This document shows positions 42,720-55,200 of a stretch of 64,000 nucleotides of DNA, in pieces (the first letter of the stretch is position 1; every line of letters begins with the position of its first letter). The position numbers and the translations under genes are program-made. Under the pieces are notes generated by a model. The model made no database searches and was not told where the DNA came from. It saw only the letters and a list, made by a program, of their open reading frames with translations. Source of the stretch: Bostrychus sinensis (lineage: Eukaryota; Chordata; Actinopteri; Gobiiformes; Eleotridae); assembly GCA_020698575.1 (NCBI GenBank), contig CM036245.1, forward strand, positions 12,099,979 to 12,163,978. The letters are read 5' to 3'.

Positions 42720-42858
42720 CTCTCTGTTGCGCCCTAACCCCACCCCTTCCCCCCCTCATATTGTAAGGTGACACCAGCCAATCAGCTCCCTTTCCGCTCC
42801 TACCTAGCGAACAGACAGCAGCGGGAGGCGGAAACGACTCATGAGAGCCGTATAAAAG
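42720..42858 (+). promoter_or_regulatory. fam131a: fam131a core promoter
   Basis: TATAAAAG lies at 42851-42858, a CCAAT box at 42778-42782, and a C-rich GC-box-like run (aaccccaccccttccccccc) at 42737-42756. The surrounding sequence becomes CpG-richer than the flanks. Transcription would start near 42880. Confidence 0.65.
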
Positions 42859-42885
42859 CAGTTTGGCGTGGGACTTTTCCTGCCA

Positions 42886-43204
42886 ATGTTGTCAGAACGT
42901 TCCCAGATTAGCGGGGTCACAACTGTGCGCGCACACCTGGGAAACTTGTCACTGTCTGTCTGCGGGACGTGTTGTGAATTGTGAATGAGGTTTTTGTTGT
43001 AATGAAAGATGGTGCGTAAAGAAGGAAAATGCAGCGTGCAGAAGTGATGTGCGGACTCGTTCCCCCCGCCCTCGGCTCGGCGTCACTCCGGTGGTCTGAG
43101 TGAGACGAAACCAGAGGCAAGAGGCTTTCCATCTGCGAGGTACAACACGCTTTCTTCTTACAAAAAAACAACAAATGTAGGGACTTATACATGCAGCTGA
43201 AAAC
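42886..43204 (+). promoter_or_regulatory. fam131a: fam131a 5' leader with upstream AUGs
   Basis: Between the presumed start site and the coding ATG there are short upstream frames at 42886-42984, 42985-43002, 43002-43019, 43009-43047 and 43029-43103. There is also a start-stop pair (atgtag) at 43175-43180 and an out-of-frame AUG at 43191 that overlaps the main start. If unspliced, this leader should repress translation strongly. Confidence 0.5.
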
Positions 43205-43235
43205 ATGGGCTGTATCAGCTCCAAAGCGCCAGTTG
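43205..43235 (+). CDS. fam131a: fam131a exon 1: MGCISSKAPV
   Basis: The ATG is in good context (aaacATGG), giving 31 nt to a gtaaga donor at 43236, phase 1. The MGC start and CpG-rich promoter context support it. Confidence 0.88.
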
Positions 43236-46200
43236 GTAAGAGTTTGAATGCCTTATAAAATTGTGCCTGATATTTTTGCTTATTATTATTTTCGCTGCAG
43301 CATTGCCTTTCTCCTTCTTCTTGCGTCCAAATTGGCCAGTCTGCAAAAACAAAAAAACAAAAAAACGCATACGCACCTCAATGATTTAGCAGCGTGTTAT
43401 GTCTCTCGAGGTTAAACGCTGCGAGCAGAGCTGATGGATGGGGCTGTGTTACATGCAGCCTAAACATCGCGATGCTACGAGAGAGTTGCAAGAAGAAGAA
43501 GAAAAAAGCTTTTTTGATTGAGCAGTCGCAACACAGACTGATAGTGCGTATCCACACCTCACATACCCTTCCTTCACTCGTTCCTCTCTTGGATATTTCT
43601 TGGCTGCGCAAAGGGATGCTCCGCTAGAAGGTTGCTTGCCTTATTTTCTTTTCCAAAACCAGAAGACTCTCGCCGCCACGATGGTTCTGACCTTACTGAC
43701 CCAATTTAGTTGCAAGGTAGGACGCATTTTACGCACCAAATTATATCGCATACGGTCTATCTCTTGATCTCAGGGTCGTATTTTCATGATTAGCCTATTC
43801 GTGTTGCCAAGAAACGAGCTCCCCTGTTGCTGTTTGCTCGCACGCTTATTTACGCACGCTTCTCTCCGCCGTGTCCCCTGCTTGCTTTTGGCGTGTCTGG
43901 CTTATAAATGTCGCCAAAGGACGCTGTCTTTACCTCCGCGCTTACCTGCTCCAGACGCGGACCTCTGACGCTCCGGGGCTGCCTCCAACAGAGCTCCCAC
44001 CTGGCTGTTATGTAATGGACCCCAAAGTCTCTCCATACATCAAAACCTGCCCCACATCCATTCACCCACATTTATCATTCACGTCTGTAGCCTGTACGCG
44101 TAACGTGATTTCCCTGCTCCTAGCTAGACCTTGTGGGGGGCGATGGGACGACAAGAATGCGGCTCTTTTCCCACCTGTAAATGTGATACTTAGACTTGAC
44201 TGCAGTGGTTTTGGTGGTCCTATCATTTTATTCATCTACATTTATTTCTATTGGTAATATGTGATGCTTCGTGTTCACTGTGTCTCCTATTTTCTGTTCA
44301 TGACTGTGGATTGGCTTGGTGTGGCATCTCTCCTGGTGATTATGGCGTCCCCTTGTCTCCTTGTCGCTGAGTACGTGCTGCCCTACAATTAATACACTCT
44401 TCACTATTGCCATTTTCACTATTACAGTAGGTCAGAAGCAGCAGCAGCAGCAGCCACCTGTTCCTCTCATATTATTGTGTACTATTCCTATGTGGTTGTT
44501 ATGACATTGCGCTGACTCCACCGGACGGTCTTGACCTAAATTGTGTTGGTTCCCTTCTTTTTTTCTCCAAGTCTCTCGGTGAAGAGACAGAAAAAGGAAG
44601 GAAAAAAAAAACACACACGGGGCTGATGTCGAGGTCTCTCCGTCTGCAGTTTCCACGACAACGGCAACCACAGAGACAGGAGGCGATTGAGCGTGTGCGT
44701 CAGTCATCGTGGCAAAGATAAATAAATAGACCAAAAAACATCATTGAGGGAAGAGGTGGAGTGGATTGTAGAAAAATGATAGGGAGAAGAGAGAGAGAGA
44801 TGCTTAATTAGGATACAAAGAAGGACATGTTAGCCGGAGATGGTCACCGAAGTGCTTTACATTTTGCAAGTTCACTCCACAAATTGAAGAGATAGGGTCA
44901 CAATTGGACCAGCACTCTTGTTCACAGGTCAGCTTTGGGGCCAGTCATAGCTCTAGCATGTATGCATACATGTATCTACAGCAACATTATCTACAGCAAC
45001 AACAGGGCTGACACAGACAACACACACAGTCAGACAATCATTCACTCACATTCATTCACTATGGGGCAATTAAGAGTCACCATTTCACCTAACACATGCA
45101 TGTCTTGGACGCCATGCAAAAACAACATTAATTAGGGAGTGTTGTCTCTAATATTAATAATATTGTATTGGACTTGTCTTGCCACAGCTGCCCTGGGGCA
45201 GAATAACAGGCTGCCACAGCCCCTCCAACCACTACTAAACACTCTCACATTCATACAGGCAGGGTGGGTGAAGTTTCTTGTACAAAGACACAACAAAAGT
45301 GTGCAATGCCATTAGTGGGGATTTAGCCAACCTTCGGGTTAGTGCTCCTCCCGCCTCTAAAATATAGAAAAAAACAATGCTCTTTTGTACCAAAGAAATA
45401 AAAAAATCCTCTCTGTTAGGGCAAAAAGTTTATATACAGTGCAGTATCTGTCATGTAACCATATCCATGTTAAGGAGTTTTAGACGCATTTTTATCATGT
45501 ATCTTTTGTCCAAAGTTAAGTGAACAGATTTGTAATTACAGCTCGACTGTGTCCTGGTCAGCTGTGTTTTCCTTTAGGCTCATGCCACTTCATTTGCATC
45601 TCTCTGCTGACTAAGGCGCCACTGCTGCAAAAGCCATGGATTAAAGGGCTTGTGCTGCACAGAGCCAAAGAGAATGCAAGCTCTGGTGTATAAGAGGGTG
45701 CGCAGTGCAGAAATCTATTAGTGTGTGCCGCATTAAGAACAATATGTCTTCAGTATTCAGGGTCTGTGTACTGTAGAGCAATGGTTCTCAGACTTTTCAC
45801 TCCACATCCTGAAATATTTGGCTTTCTTGGTACAACTTTTAGGACTTAATCAGCACTAAACCAAGGTCTAAATCAAGGTCTAAATCAAGGAATAAATTGG
45901 TGGTTAACACAGAAAAATGCAAGCTAAAAGAAGGGCCATAACAGTACTAAAATAGGCTTGAACCAGGGCAAAAGCAGGACTAAACATTACCTCATCCCAG
46001 GAGTAAACAAGACTTAAATGTGTGTTTTAAAAAGTCTGTGGTAAAGACAACTGCAAAAGTAAATGCAGGAATATACTGGGTCTAAAACATGACTAAACCA
46101 AGACTAAAAAGCTAAACTAAAATCAGGACAATTTAAGCCTCAACTCAGGACTAAAACAGGAATAAAATTGGTCCAAAATCAGGTCTAAAGCCTTCCTGTG

Positions 46201-49200
46201 AGTAACGGTTAAATCCCAGCGACTCTTGAGTACCACTAGAAACAGCCTATGTTCCCACCAGCAGTACCCATCCTGCCAATTGTGAACCACTACTAGCCTG
46301 GGGGACATTATAGCCAACATATTGCTTGTGACACTTTTCTCTCCTCTCAACAATACTTTCATTGACCACCGTGGCCTGGATCCGCAGATACAATAGCCCC
46401 AGTGCATCTGATCTCATCACAGCCAATTAAACGGCACATATTGAATTCTACTGGTGGGCAACTTGAGCTCGGCAGGCTAAACGGCAGCTCTTTGACCCGG
46501 AGGGGGTGAGTGATTGCTCTTGATATTGGTCTATTTGAGATGGGTGCTGCCGACTAATCGAGCGAGTTGTTCTTTTCACAGACAGTAACTACAGCCGGCT
46601 CCCTGCGGTGGAGGGAGGCAGAAAGAAGAGCCAGGCGCTGACATTTAGGGGGAGCAAACACACAGCTTTATCTTTTCTCTGTAAATCTGATTTAAAGAGA
46701 GTGGGGGCCAGGCAGACAGAAAGACAGACAGAGTGTAATGGTTGTGGTTCTTAAACTGTGGTACAAGTCCAACTGGTGGCACGCAGGCTGTTTCTAGTGG
46801 TATACTCAAGAGTTTACAAGGCAAAAAAAAAAACATTAAATAAATACGACGGACTGGTTTAGCCCTGATTTAGTCCTGGGTTAATTCCTGATTTTTGTAG
46901 TTGTTTAGGTCTTAATCATGGTTGAGGCCTAGTTTAGTCTTGTGTGCAGGCTTTTTCGGACTAAAGTTTTAGTCCTTGTATGTGAATTCATATTTTAGTC
47001 ACGCTTTTGCTCAGGTTTAGACCCAGTTTCAGTCACAGATTTAGCCCTGTGTGCAGGCTTTTTTTAGCTAAAGTTTAGTCCTTGTCTGTGTATTCCTTTA
47101 TCAGTCATGCTTGTGCTCTGGTTTTGATCTTGGGTTTAGATCTGAGTGAGTATTGATTAAGACCAATTTTAGTCAGTTAAACAGTTAAATGGTACTCAGA
47201 AAGTCAAATATACTCTGTGGTGGTACTCGGAGTAATGTGTTTTGTGCTTGTTTAGGCCCAGTTTAGTCCTGTGAGGTTTAAGATTAAAACACTGTTTTAA
47301 TCTTGGGTTTAGACCAGGGTTAGTCCTGATTTACACCAGGTAAAGGTGATACTCAGAAAGCCAAATATTGTCTGTGATGGAGTGAAAAGTTGTAAGAACC
47401 ACTGTATGTATGGAGCGCATATGAGGAGCTGTCCTTGGTGCTGAAGTGTAGTGTAAAGCTGTAGTGCTGTAAAGAGAGTTTGGGTGGTTCATCGCAGGAG
47501 CAGTGGCTATGAAAGGTTAAAAATGTGCAGTTACTGAGCACCCTTGACGTGTCAGCAGCCGGTGACATTTGGAGTGTGTCTGTTTGGTGACGTGTCTCAA
47601 TGATGTGTCAAGAAGGGGTCTTAAGTAAGAGCTGGTTTATGTTGCCATATAGGGCTGGGCAACCTACCATTTTGGAAAGAAAACTGTTTTCTGTAAAATA
47701 AAATCTGTAAATTTACAGTAACATACTGGCAGCCGTGGTTGCCAGAATTTCATCTTTAAAATAATGTTGTGACAGTTTACAACTTTACAGTAAATTGCCA
47801 TAATTTTTATAGTACAGTACTGTAAAACAACATTTCATGATAATCAGAGACAGTAAGTAACATACAGTATATGTGGCAGAAAAAAATCCTGTCTTTAATT
47901 TAATGTAAAAATTTTATGCTGTCACCAGATGTTTTTTACAATAATTTTCTGGCAACCACAGCTGCCAGTATTTTACCGTAATTTTTTAATTTTTATTTAT
48001 TTATTTGTTTATTTTTTTTTGTGTGTGTGTGTATTAATTCTCCATATTCTGTTACAGGTAAATTAAGGATTTATAGGTGTTATAATACAACTTCTACTTG
48101 TCATACATGCCATTTTGTCTTTGTTTTGCTCCTGTCCTGTTACTCCTTTGAGTACTACTTATTGTAATATTTCACTGGATTCATTCATTCATTCATTCAT
48201 TCATGTTCTTTAGCTAATTCTCATTAGTGGTTGTGGGTACTGCAGTAACTATGGGGTACTTCCTGGTCAGTGGCCAGTTAGTCACAGGGCTGACACTTAA
48301 ACAGACATAAGAGACAGACAAAAATTCACAAGACAATACATTGTCATACTGCCAAAGTTTTGAAAAATACTGTCTGGAGATTTCTGGTCATTGTCCAGCC
48401 CTATGTTGCCATCGTAAGCATTTTTTCCGCCCCCTCAGCCTCTGCTAAGTAACTTGATGAATTAAAAATGAGGCTTTGGGCCACTGCCTGGGCCTTACCT
48501 GCATGATGTGGCATGGCTTGATCTTGTGCATGGACCTACTGTAAATCCTGTTATCTCACTTCAAGGAGCCTCTATGCTACAGCAGCAGTGTAATCTGATG
48601 CACAGCTCCCAGACTATACAGAGTTTTTTTTTTTTTTTACTACACATTTGATATGAACCATTGCCTATACGGTCAAATTCAAAAGCTATTCAAGCTCAGA
48701 GCATTCACTTAGTTGCTGTAGTACTCAGCTGAATGCATGTAATGTAGCTGGGCTCAAAGCAGCTGCTGTTTAAACACCAATTTTTAGATTTGTGTGCACA
48801 TAAGATTTATTTGCAAGCATTTTAGAGTAATTATACAGTTTATTTTTACAATAGAAGTGTGATGTTTTGTTTTTTTGGACATAGTATCAAGTTTATTTAG
48901 CACTAGTTACTTGTGCCTTGGTGGCTTTTCACATAGAAAAATCAACATGAATTGGCAATAAAAGGCAGGACACTGTAAAATCTTACAAAACCCCTTTTGT
49001 TCATAAGGAATATGTCTCAGCTGGCATTTTCAGCATTTAGGAGTTTTTTTTCTCCATTTTCTGTCAGTTGTCTTGAGGAGAAAGTGCAGTGAGATATGTC
49101 AACGTTACATTTTTTAAAGGTCATCATTCGCCATTGGCTGCTGCGGGTCACAGGCATGGGTTGGCATGGCGATACAAACATCTCAAAGTAACAAAAAAGG

Positions 49201-52200
49201 ATTAAACAAATCCTTGAAACTCATAGTTGAGAGGTCTTGCGCCAGTAACACAAATACACAGACCAGGCAAAACATTATGACCACCGTCTGCATGACCACT
49301 TGGCTAATATCTAACAGCTTCTTCAACAATTTGTCTGTTGGATCAACACATGGGTCACCAATCAGAGGTTCACCACTGCGCCTTCTTTAAACCACTTTTG
49401 ACATTTACTGACCACTGCAGACCTGGAACACCCCACAAGAGCTGCAGTTTTGAAGATGCTCTGACCCAGTCGTCAAGCCACCACAATCTGTCCCTTGTCA
49501 AACTCGCTCAAATCCTTCCACTTTCCCAATTTTTCCTGCTTCTAACACATCAAATATTTATATGTTGCCTAATATATCCCTTCACCTGTCAGTGGTCATA
49601 ATGTTATGCCTGATTGTTGTATCTACACATGAATAAAAACATGCTTTTATTAGCAAGCAACTATGAGTTTTGCGATTTTGTGGCCTTACTGTAACCTTCA
49701 CAGAGCTCTCTTCCTCCCGACAGTGGCGGTCGACGGTGCGTTGCGCGTGGACTGGAGCGCTGCGAGCTCCATGTCCGACCTCACGCTTTTGGGGAACACA
49801 CGGACCAGCTTGGCACGCAGACTCATTCTGACTGCACCTCTGGGCATTTTGGACTTCAGCAAGGTGCCCGTTCCTTAATTTAGGCATTTGTAGTTGATAT
49901 GCAATTAAATAAATCACTAAACCTGCACTCGGGACTTAAATGGAGCAATGAAACTACAGACAGACAGAGACAGATGGAGAAAATAAGGAGGGACATTTTG
50001 CGAAGCTTGTTATCTAATCCAGCCACAAGGGGTCACAAACTCTTCGTGCCGGTTTACAAAATCAACTATTTGGTAACTATTTAGCTCCGTTTATTTATGA
50101 CGTTAAGCATTGGATGTGACTTTGAGTGAACAGTGTGGCTGGCTGTTCGGCCTCGCTAACACGGAAATGTCAACTCGAGCAAATCTGACCATCAAAGCCG
50201 AGCAGATTTAGCAGATTTGATCAGTTAAATCTGCTTGTTATGATTACTTAATGGAAAAATATGTTTTTAACTCTTTATCGTTCATATAAATATTTGTTAA
50301 AATAGAATGTTTAGATTTTTGACTGGGACATCACCAGTTAACTTTTTAGCTGCTGCTACAGATGATCTTCTACAAGTTCAGCCCTCTATAACAACTTATG
50401 CACAATAACAATTGGAATAAGGTTAAAAAACCTACATTACTGTGTTTTTTCTTGTAATTATTGATGAATAAAGCACTTATAAACACATATTTTTAAACAG
50501 AAAACTCGATTGATATAGTTTAATGACCTGAGCAGATCAGATCAGAGCAAGCCTGGATTAATGGTTCAGGTTGTGCCAGGAAGGGCGTAAACCAAAATTA
50601 AATATGTGCACATCACTGCACGCTAGGAAACCCATGATTTGATGTGATGACCCCAGGAAAAAGCCAAAAGGAAAGAAGGTTGTACAATACAGTACTATTT
50701 ATCCAGTACTGTATTTTCCAGACTATAAGTCGCATCGGTCTAAAAATGTGTTATGAAGAGGGGAAAAAAACATATATAAGTTGCATTCATTTAGAAATTA
50801 ATTTCACACAATCCAAGACCAAGAATAGACATTTAATCTGAAAAGGCAAGTTATTCAACTACACAATAGCACACAGAACAACAGGCTGAATAGGTGTCTG
50901 GTATATTAACGTAACACATTAACAGTTATTCAGCTACACAATAGCACACAGAACAACAGGCTGAATAGGTGTCTGGTATATTAACGTAACACATTAACAG
51001 TTATTCAGCTACACAATAGCACACAGAACAACAGGCTGAATAGGTGTCTGGTCTGTTAACGTAACACATTAACAGTTATTCAGCTACACAATAGCACACA
51101 GAACAACAGGCTGAATAGGTGTCTGGTATATTAACGTAACACATTAACAGTTATTCAGCTACACAATAGCACACAGAACAACAGGCTAAATAGGTGTCTG
51201 GTATATTAATGTAACACATTAACAGTTATTCAGCTACACAATAGCACACAGAACAACAGGCTGAATAGGTGTCTGGTATATTAACGTAACACATTAACAG
51301 TTATTCAGCTACACAATAGCACACAGAACAACAGGCTAAATAGGTGTCTGGTATATTAATGTAACGCATTAACAGTGTGTAGTTGTTATACTACATAATA
51401 GCATAAAGAACAAACCTGGGAGGCTGAATAGGCTAAATTAACAAAACAAGCCAGCGAGTCCAACTAGCAAGTTACTGGTAAGCAAGTTCACCAAGCTCCC
51501 GATCTTATTCTGCATCACTGAATACTACTGACGGTAGTTGTCACAAGCCTAGAGCGCCCTCTCATGGCTGTAGATGGCAATGTTTACTCCTTAATTTATG
51601 TTAAATTATATATATTTTGATATATAAGTCGCACCTGACAATAAGTCGCAGGACCAGTCAAACTATGAAAAAAGTGACTTATAGTCCAGAAAATACAGTG
51701 ATTCATAGACGACTGGGAAATGGATAAGCTTGTGGCAGTTGCAGAGATCTTTTAAGCATCTTGTCTAAATGCCACTTTGTTTATGGCTTATAAATTTAGT
51801 CTAGTTTGTGCTTATGGTCCATTTATTTGGACATTTATGTGGAAGTAATATCTGCCATTTTGTCACCAAGATAACCAAGACATCCAGTTAATTAATGCCA
51901 CTTGTCCGGATAAACTTCAGCTCAGAGAACCATGACCCGCTAATCACTACAGAAGTTCATTGTTATATTACACGTGATGTGGCAGGAGTTGTGTGCACAG
52001 CCAGCAGGTGAACGACACTGGATCCAGTTTTGAAGCGTGTCAACCAACACAAACACCTAATCAAAGATGACAGTCTCTCACTTTAGTCATTTGATACATG
52101 AAGCAGAAAATTATTTTCTCACCCCGTCCTGCTTTAATGATTACCCAATTAATCAAGCCATCTACCTGCTTAAAGTGCATTTCAAACCTGTCTCGCTTTT

Positions 52201-55200
52201 CATTTTAGTTTTAAATTAATGTTAACCAGTTGGTTTGTAATTATTTGGAAGGCTTTCAGGGTAATTACAGTTTTCTACATGGAATAAAAGTGATGATCTG
52301 TGCTTTTGGAAAAGGTAAATCAAAGTTAGCAGCTAAATCAGCTCCATTACTAAAATGCACATAAAGTGTATTTTTAAGTTTCATATTATGCATTTTTTAA
52401 ATGTTTTATTCACAATAGACCAGTGTCATGGGTCTCTTCCTCTGGTACTCAGGAGTTCATTTCTGATTTAGTTTATTATGAGCTTGATCCAGTTGTAAAG
52501 TTGGTTCTGGTCCTATTTAGATGTGCTTTAGTACTGGTTTAGAATATACACTATATTGCCAAAAGTATTTGCTCACCCACCCAAATAACTGAATTTAGAT
52601 GTTCCAATCACTTCCATGGCCACAGGTGTAGAAAATCAAACGCCAATGCAGCAGCTTTGTGGAAAAGTTTGGGGATGGCCACTTCCTGTTCCAACATGAC
52701 TGCGCACCAGTTCACAAAGCACGGTCCATAAAGACTTTTGGACTTTGGACTTTGAGTTTGGTGTGGAAGAACTTGACTGGCCTGCACAGAGTCCTGACCT
52801 CAACACTTTTGGGATGAATTAGAGCAGGCCGGAAGGAAGACTGCGAGCCAGGCCTTCTCATCTATTATCAGTGTCTGACCAAATGTGTCTCACAAATGTG
52901 CTTCTGGAAGAATGGTCAAAAAATCCCATAAATACTCTTAAACCTTGGGGAAAGCCTTTGCAGAAGAGTTGAAGCTGTTATACATGCAAAGGGTGGGCCA
53001 ACGTCATATTACACCCTATGAATTAAGTTCATATGCGTGTAAAGGCAGGTGAGCAAATACTTTTGGCAATATACTGTATAATCGCTCATTTTGAGTTTGT
53101 TGGCAGCAGTCTTTAAAAAAATTCAAGAAGGGTCAACAAAATGTTAAAGGAGCATTTAGCTACATTGTCAGATATATGTTCAGATTGCAGTTTCTTTATT
53201 TCCTGGCAGCATTGCTGTTTATGACAGGTGCAAAGAAAAGAACTTTTCTAATTTTCTGTTTTTGTTTTTTAGAGAATCTGCCATTCTTTTTTAGAGAAAG
53301 CAAGGTTAGTTTTCATATTCATCGTCTCATTGTAAACCATTTGTCCGTTCCTCCCCTAGATTGGTATGTTATGCATGTTTTGAGTAAGGCTTTGACAAAT
53401 CTCAGGACAGAAGCATAACTGGCTGCTGTCGGCACAGAAACAACGTGTGAATGTGTGATAGTGACGATGATGACTCTTACGACAGGAGTGATGGCTCCAC
53501 CTTGCCTCTTTTACCCACCATTGCACACCATCTGGGCCAGAGCGTGATGTGTCGCGGGGAGGCAGCCAGCACCGATTAGCAGCACATAAGCGATCTATTA
53601 TGAAAAGCAGCCTCTCGCTACTCATGGGCGTGCCTATTATTAAATTATGGGCAGGTTGTGAGAGACATAATGGCTTGGGCTTATGTGGTTTTTTGCAGTG
53701 GAAATAAGCCATGGACACATCTTCTCATGCATATTTGCTTCCTAAAATAATGTATTCAATTAGGGAAGAACGATATTACCAAATTTGTATCAGTATTTGT
53801 CATTCTTGCTGCCTGTATTAATAAAATATACAGCCAAATATTCAAAGAAGTCATTCTCAAGGGTTGTACTGAAGCAAAACCAACTGAATAGTGACATGTA
53901 AAGCAGATGCTGTATTATAAAACCTATAAATTACACATAAATATTTACCTGCGTCACAGTATTAAGGAAATGTATATTATACAAACTGTATTTGGTAAAT
54001 TGCCCAGCCCTATTATCAATGAAGCAACAGCACGTTTTTCCATGTACGATAAAAATTGTATAAATTATTGCTGTGACGAAGCAGAGCTCTTTTGTGAGGC
54101 CTGTTTTAGCAGCAGCAGCATCTCCCGAACCTGAATACACGAGCGCACATGCGAGACTCATTAATTTGTCTATTGTGTCGCCGCTCGGTGCTCAGAGCTG
54201 TGACATCATCAGACCAGGATCTGTGCCATGGCGACCGGTTGCCATAGAAATGTTCCCATCGTGGAAAAAAAAAAAAAAAGTTGAAGGATAAAAAAAAAAA
54301 AGGCTGTGGTGAGAAATGTTTATATTTTTTGTTGGAGTATATCACTGGTTGCTTATAGTGCATCCCCACTTGTTGCTAGTTTAAGAGATGGAAACATTTA
54401 CATTTAATTTCAAGTACTCACAGTCCTCCTTTAGCCCTATCTCGCAATAGTAATGATCCAGTGCCCAGACCTGGACTCAAACTGGGGATCTTCTAGTTCA
54501 GGGTGTATTAAAGCCATTCACCACAAAGCCCTTATACTATCTCACAATGTTAAAAATTCTTCTAAAACTAAGCAATTATTCTTTTACTGACCCCTTTTGG
54601 CTGGAGTTGGTATTTTTTGCAACTCAGAATAAAAAAAAATAAAATCCTGGATCCACACCAAAAAATTACAAATGCATTTCTTCCTTGGCTCATTACAGAC
54701 ATTTTCTAAAAATGTCAAAAGCTGACCATTACTGGAGTTACCTTGCTTGTTAACAGACTAACAAACCAAGAAACCAATCCTGGTGAAAATTGCACACCTT
54801 GTAGTAAAAATTTAATGAGGATTTTTGAGCTATAATGCATTTCTAATAGGGCTGCACAATACATCGCAAATTAATTCTTATCACAACTGGCGAGCGCAAT
54901 ACAGAAACAGAAATGTATCGCAATAATGTTATTTTTTCCTCCATCTTACAGAGATTTGTCAGAATTATTGTTTAGCCTTGGTTTAGTCCTGGTTTAGACT
55001 TTGTTCAGTTTTAATTTTGGTCCAGTTTGTGTCCAGTGAATACAGACCTGCCCCAATACTGTTCCAGTCATTTTAAGACAAGACCTATATTCTATTTTAC
55101 AGTTTTTATTTGACCTATAAATGCCAAATTCAAATATTACTTTTTATGATTGACAGTACAAAATATTTTCTGTGTAAAGTGGCTACAGTTCAGATCTTCC

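Noticed and set aside
43871..44257. 128-residue + strand frame downstream of the fam131a promoter
   Set aside because: It lies in CpG-rich intron 1, where stop codons are rarer by composition. No family match was recognised and it lacks a plausible partner exon.
50849..51373. CRISPR-like array because of regular 75-bp units
   Set aside because: The whole unit repeats, with no distinct spacers, and the genome is vertebrate. It is a minisatellite.
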